From JAVVRI01 sp036654795 (GTDB taxonomy: Bacteria > Bacteroidota > Bacteroidia > Bacteroidales > Tannerellaceae): a stretch of DNA of 6,649 bases. How positions within the stretch are numbered: the stretch's first letter is position 1; the number at the start of each line of letters is the position of its first letter. Under the pieces are notes generated by a model, which did not search any database, had not been told where the DNA came from, and saw only the letters and a program-made list of their open reading frames with translations. Below, piece by piece: positions 6,348 to 6,649 of the stretch. The stretch spans positions 1 to 6,649 of the forward strand of contig JAVVRI010000147.1 in the NCBI GenBank assembly GCA_036654795.1, given 5' to 3'. The position numbers and the translations under genes are program-made.

Positions 6348-6649
6348 TTGGTTGACGACTTCGGGGGAAAGGTTTGTCATTTTTACAATGTCAACGATGG
6401 ACATTCCTTCCGCTTTCATAGCCTTGGCTACTTTTTCTAGGCCTTCCATTAATCCTTCTAACTTCCCTTTTGCAATTCCTTTTTCCATCCCTTTCATCAT
6501 CCCTTTTTGAATCCCTTTTGCCATCCCTTTTTGAATCCCTTTCTCCTCGCCATCCTCGTAGCTAGCTTCTAGGGCGCTGAAGAGGTCGCGTTCTACGGAA
6601 AGGCTGAGTTCGTATTCCATGCGTTCGTCGGGCGTCATGCGCTCTACTT
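6342..6649 (-). CDS. Rpn family / PD-(D/E)XK nuclease (transposase-like), C-terminal fragment
   Basis: The frame is open from the window edge, with first full codon at 6647, and ends at TAG (6344-6342), giving 101 visible residues of a longer protein. It reads VERMTPDERMEYELSL, then a charged helical stretch, then nine tetrads with glycine at every fourth residue (type KGxx, later EGxx), and ends in AMKAEGMSIVDIVKMTNLSP, a small helical module. This order is characteristic of the C-terminal half of Bacteroidota Rpn-family recombination-promoting nucleases / PD-(D/E)XK nuclease transposases. The nuclease domain itself would lie beyond the right edge, so activity cannot be judged. An ATG at 6638 exists, but the codons before it (V-E-R) continue the family pattern, so it is unlikely to be the main start. 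In E. coli, rpn genes act in phage defence, and an in-frame internal start yields a small inhibitory C-terminal protein. Whether that holds here is not known. Confidence 0.8.
   Translation of the reverse strand, partial: VERMTPDERMEYELSLSVERDLFSALEASYEDGEEKGIQKGMAKGIQKGMMKGMEKGIAKGKLEGLMEGLEKVAKAMKAEGMSIVDIVKMTNLSPEVVNQL
6435..6548 (-). repeat. 12-bp in-frame tandem repeat encoding KGxx tetrads
   Basis: On the plus strand the units read ATCCCTTTNNNN and variants, beginning at 6451, 6463, 6475, 6487, 6499, 6511, 6523 and 6535. The four units from 6499 to 6546 are nearly identical, and ATCCCTTTTTGA occurs twice exactly (6499-6510 and 6523-6534). In the encoded protein this gives a glycine at every fourth position over 33 residues, with Lys before most of them. 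Because the unit is a multiple of three, gain or loss of copies would keep the reading frame. Confidence 0.85.

Noticed and set aside
6451..6546. Repeat block considered as a CRISPR array
   Set aside because: The units are 12 bp, directly abutting, without spacers, and are in frame with a protein-coding gene.

Overview
The window looks like chromosomal DNA from a member of the Bacteroidales (Bacteroidota). Three things point there. The upstream regions carry the Bacteroidota promoter signature (TTTG, about 20 nt, TAnnTTTG). Start codons are preceded by A/T-rich sequence without a Shine-Dalgarno motif. The gene families are typical: an outer-membrane beta-barrel protein with a carboxypeptidase-regulatory-like N-terminal domain, LuxE/LuxC-type acyl-activating proteins in a non-luminous setting, and an Rpn/PD-(D/E)XK nuclease with a glycine-periodic tail. 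No rRNA, tRNA, CRISPR array, insertion sequence or phage gene was seen.

Layout, left to right. (1) Positions 1-1296, minus strand: a two-gene unit, a LuxE-like acyl-protein synthetase (172-1296) followed after 18 nt by the first 51 codons of a probable LuxC-like acyl-CoA reductase (1-153) that leaves the window. A TAnnTTTG box at 1370-1377 probably drives it. (2) Positions 1422-3899, minus strand: an 825-residue TonB-receptor-like outer-membrane protein (signal peptide, CarboxypepD_reg-like domain, plug, barrel, soluble tail), apparently transcribed alone. (3) Positions 3900-4097: a divergent intergenic region with one promoter on each strand. The plus-strand promoter is a near-ideal match lying almost against its start codon. 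The minus-strand one is overlaid by a 16-bp imperfect palindrome. (4) Positions 4098-6347, plus strand: two tandem paralogous membrane-anchored calcineurin-like metallophosphoesterases, 6 nt apart, each with four predicted transmembrane segments and a full metal-ligand set. (5) Positions 6342-6649, minus strand: the C-terminal part of an Rpn-family nuclease gene, convergent with the second phosphoesterase and overlapping it by 6 nt.

How the genes work together: LuxE and LuxC families normally cooperate, activating an acyl group, passing it to a protein cysteine and reducing it to an aldehyde. The pair here, without luxAB in view, suggests conversion of an unknown carboxylic or fatty acid to an aldehyde. 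The two phosphoesterases are probably co-transcribed and both predicted to act on the periplasmic side of the inner membrane, substrate unknown. The outer-membrane protein has its own promoter and no SusD partner, so its cargo cannot be named. I see no complete new system. The points most worth following are the acyl-activation pair, the divergent phosphoesterase duplication and the repeat-bearing nuclease tail.
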